10,004 bases of DNA from Lysobacteraceae bacterium (lineage in GTDB: Bacteria > Pseudomonadota > Gammaproteobacteria > Steroidobacterales > Steroidobacteraceae), in assembly GCA_012516015.1 (NCBI GenBank), contig JAAYXG010000092.1, positions 1-10,004 of the forward strand, in the 5' to 3' direction. The first letter of the stretch is position 1. Each line of letters opens with the position of its first letter. The notes beneath the pieces were generated by a model. The model had not been told where the DNA came from. It made no database searches and was given only the letters and a program-made list of their open reading frames with translations. This document shows positions 8,041 to 10,004 of this stretch, piece by piece. The position numbers were made by a program, and so were the translations under genes.

Positions 8041-8074
8041 CGTGTGGACGTGTAGGCGTCTACACGTCCACACG
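8041..8074 (-). promoter_or_regulatory. Perfect 15-bp hairpin in the pbpC leader
   Basis: The arms 8041-8055 and 8060-8074 are exact reverse complements with a four-base loop (8056-8059). In a yfhM-pbpC transcript the stem would end 11 bases before the pbpC ATG, next to or over the ribosome-binding region. No T run follows it, so a translational or mRNA-stability effect is more plausible than termination. The structure is seen directly; the function is inferred. Confidence 0.6.
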
Positions 8075-8089
8075 TCTACACCTCTACAC
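8041..8089. repeat. Tandem and inverted 8-bp repeat array between yfhM and pbpC
   Basis: Read on the minus strand, two bases after the yfhM stop codon, there are four tandem octamers: GTGTAGAG (8089-8082), GTGTAGAC (8081-8074), GTGTGGAC (8073-8066) and GTGTAGAC (8065-8058). Two inverted copies follow, GCCTACAC (8057-8050) and GTCCACAC (8049-8042). The array fills almost all of the 62-base gap between the two genes. It has the same layout as the 7-bp element at 5588-5693 but an unrelated unit. Confidence 0.88.
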
Positions 8090-8091
8090 GC

Positions 8092-10004
8092 TCACTCCAC
8101 CACCTGCACCCACTGCCCCCGCGTCCTTGCAAACCTCGACGTGTCGTACATCGCTTCGACGTTCACACTCGGGAGATAGAAGCGGCCGCGGTACGCCGCG
8201 TTCAGGCGAGTCGTAACGATGAGGCGCTCCTTGGGCTTCAAGCTGAAGAACCGATAGATGCGGTCGTCGCGAATGTCGACGTGCTCGACGTTCGAAGCCG
8301 CGGTTTCGAGCCACCACGCGCGGCGCGGCACATCGCTCGCATCGCGCTCGCCGGTTGCATCCAGCCCTTCCATGCGCTCATTGTGAATCTCCCACCCCGC
8401 CGGCACGAGCTGCGCGAGCGCGAGGTTGTCGATTCGATGCGGCGTCGTGTTCGTGACGACGATCCGAGCGATCAGATCGCTCCCTTGCGGGAGTCGCGAC
8501 ACATCGAGAACGGCGCCCTCTTCGTCACGATAGTCGACCTCGAGCGTGAGGCCCGATGCATCGGCCGTATCATGGCCGGAAGCCGGCACGCCGCGCGCCG
8601 TGATCGTGACGAACAAGCGGCGGCCCGCCGTATTGTCCACTCGGACTTGCGCACCGCGGTCGGGGAAGCCGGCGAGCGCCGTTCGATACATCGGTGCACC
8701 GACGTCCAGCTTCGTCGCCTTGCCATCGATCGAGTACTCGAATGTATAGCTCGTGATCTGCCCGAGGCCGACGTAGTGCGCCATGGCCATGAGCGCATAG
8801 GCGGTCGACTGCGTGCTGTACCAACGCTCCGAAACGAGACCGCGAGATATCTCGTCCGCGAGCGCTTCGGCCTGACTCGTGCGTCCGAGCGTCACGAGTG
8901 CGCGCAGAACGACGGCTTGGTCGCGCATGCGCGAGCCGAAGATGTCGGCCCAGTCTTCGCTCGTCGCCACCTCCGTCGACAGATTGCGGCTGAGATCGTC
9001 GGCTGCTTGCGTGAGCCCGGCGAGCTGGTACGACGCGGCCAACATCCAGCGCGCGGCCGTCGGCAGTTCCTTCTGCTCGCGCATGCGATTCATGGCGCCG
9101 ATCTCCGGCTCGCGAGCCAACGCGAGCGTGTACAGCCGGTAGGCCTGGTCCATGGTTTGCGCATAGCCGGTGCCGTTCCACGACTGCGCCGTCGTACGCT
9201 GATAGCGAGTCCAATTCGCGAGCATGGCGTCCGGGACGGCATAGCCGAGCGCTTTCGCTTCGATCAGGAAGTGCCCGGCGTATGTCGTCGCCCAGTTCTC
9301 TCGCAGCGAGTCGTTGCGCGAATAGAAGCCGCCCGGCCAGTACGTGAACCCGCCGTTCGGCAACTGAAAGCCGCTCAAACGATGCACGCCCGCATCGACA
9401 TTGCGTTGAATCTCGTTCTTGCGCGCATCCTCGAGCTTCATGAGGCTCGGCAAGTAGAGCTGCGGAAACACCGAAGAGGTGATCTGCTCCAGACATCCAT
9501 AGGGGTAGCTAATCAAGTAATGCAGCCGTCGCTCGAGATCGAGCGGCGGCACTGCGGAGACTTCGAGCGCGAGCTCGTTCGTGCCGGCGAGCCCATGCGG
9601 CACGATGCTTTCGTTCCACGCCTCGCCCGCCTCGAGCACTCGATGCCAGCGTGTCGTCGTCGGCGGGTTCGGGCTGCGCACATCGAGATAGATCTGCGCT
9701 GCCGCCTGATGTGCGCCGCTCGTCGCACGGAACTTCAACAGCCCTTGTCCGATCTGCGGCTTGCTCTTCAAGCGCAGCATCGCGATCTGCTCTTCCGGCT
9801 GCGTGAAGTCGAGCTGCACCGTGTCCTCGCCGACGATCTCGAAGGCCGCATCCGCTTCCATTTGCAGCGACACTTGCTTGATCGCCTTGTCGGCCACGAA
9901 AACGGAGACCGGCACCGCGACTTCCTCTTCCGGTCCGATTACACGCGGTAGCGTCGGCAGCAGCATGAGGGGCTGGCGCACGAAGACGGATTTCTCCGCC
10001 GATC
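8092..10004 (-). CDS. yfhM: Bacterial alpha-2-macroglobulin, C-terminal part (5' end outside window)
   Basis: The open frame runs to the right edge with no stop, so these 637 or so residues are the C-terminal part of a protein that usually has 1,600 or more. A GTG at 9979-9981 lies within conserved protein sequence and is not the start. Bacterial alpha-2-macroglobulins sit in the periplasm, anchored to the inner membrane, and trap proteases covalently. The thioester motif CLEQ is intact in SYPYGCLEQITSS, with its cysteine codon at 9493-9495. It is followed by the helical thioester domain with Trp/Tyr-rich repeats such as NGGFTYWPGG, then beta-rich domains ending in the receptor-binding-like tail NVEAMYDTSRFA and QWVQVVE. 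The intact thioester marks the YfhM type; the YfaS type lacks it. pbpC follows at once, the known partner. The N-terminal lipobox and bait region are not in view. Confidence 0.94.
   Translation of the reverse strand, partial: SAEKSVFVRQPLMLLPTLPRVIGPEEEVAVPVSVFVADKAIKQVSLQMEADAAFEIVGEDTVQLDFTQPEEQIAMLRLKSKPQIGQGLLKFRATSGAHQAAAQIYLDVRSPNPPTTTRWHRVLEAGEAWNESIVPHGLAGTNELALEVSAVPPLDLERRLHYLISYPYGCLEQITSSVFPQLYLPSLMKLEDARKNEIQRNVDAGVHRLSGFQLPNGGFTYWPGGFYSRNDSLRENWATTYAGHFLIEAKALGYAVPDAMLANWTRYQRTTAQSWNGTGYAQTMDQAYRLYTLALAREPEIGAMNRMREQKELPTAARWMLAASYQLAGLTQAADDLSRNLSTEVATSEDWADIFGSRMRDQAVVLRALVTLGRTSQAEALADEISRGLVSERWYSTQSTAYALMAMAHYVGLGQITSYTFEYSIDGKATKLDVGAPMYRTALAGFPDRGAQVRVDNTAGRRLFVTITARGVPASGHDTADASGLTLEVDYRDEEGAVLDVSRLPQGSDLIARIVVTNTTPHRIDNLALAQLVPAGWEIHNERMEGLDATGERDASDVPRRAWWLETAASNVEHVDIRDDRIYRFFSLKPKERLIVTTRLNAAYRGRFYLPSVNVEAMYDTSRFARTRGQWVQVVE

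Noticed and set aside
8041..8074. Intrinsic terminator between yfhM and pbpC
   Set aside because: The stem is strong, but no T run follows it on the minus strand, nor on the plus strand side.
8041..8089. CRISPR-like array
   Set aside because: The units are 8 bp and directly adjacent, with no spacers and no cas genes.
8281..9951. Open frame of 556 codons on the plus strand
   Set aside because: It is antisense to the alpha-2-macroglobulin gene and has the same Arg/His-rich shadow composition. The opposite frame carries the recognised CLEQ domain.

Overview
The window looks like chromosomal DNA from a high-GC Gram-negative bacterium. The presence of PbpC, a bacterial alpha-2-macroglobulin, an MdtD-type exporter and an extended periplasmic cyclophilin points to the Gammaproteobacteria. 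The cyclophilin resembles, from memory, the form found in Xanthomonadales/Lysobacterales and relatives, but the lineage is an inference. Every gene lies on the minus strand, so transcription runs from high to low coordinates. All products act at or in the cell envelope, and the window is densely coding.

Reading in the direction of transcription: (1) 10004-8092 is the C-terminal third or so of a YfhM-type alpha-2-macroglobulin with an intact CLEQ thioester, cut by the window edge. (2) 8029-5693 is pbpC, penicillin-binding protein 1C. yfhM and pbpC are a known conserved pair, thought to trap attacking proteases and repair the peptidoglycan behind a damaged outer membrane. (3) 5562-4156 is a lone MdtD-like drug:proton antiporter of the DHA2 family. 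(4) 4063-3194 is an exported cyclophilin-type prolyl isomerase. (5) 3181-2435, 2441-75 and 69-1 (cut) are the ATPase, an eight-helix FtsX-type permease and the start of a likely HlyD-type adaptor. Together they form an ABC exporter or envelope-remodelling operon. The cyclophilin stop codon overlaps the ATPase ribosome-binding site, the ATPase stop overlaps the permease GTG start, and the adaptor follows after 5 bases, so these four genes look like one tightly coupled unit.

The genes themselves are ordinary. The most interesting DNA is in two short intergenic spacers. Between pbpC and mdtD (5588-5693) lie two opposed arrays of a 7-bp unit (consensus GGGCYTG). They form 28-bp inverted arms around a 14-bp palindrome, and each G-rich strand is a textbook G-quadruplex motif. 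The downstream one begins within the pbpC stop codon. Between yfhM and pbpC (8041-8089) is a different element with the same design: four tandem copies of an 8-bp unit (GTGTRGAS) followed by two inverted copies, giving a perfect 15-bp hairpin just upstream of the pbpC start codon. I saw no tRNA, rRNA, CRISPR array, insertion sequence or phage gene. There is no gene-free stretch longer than about 130 bases.
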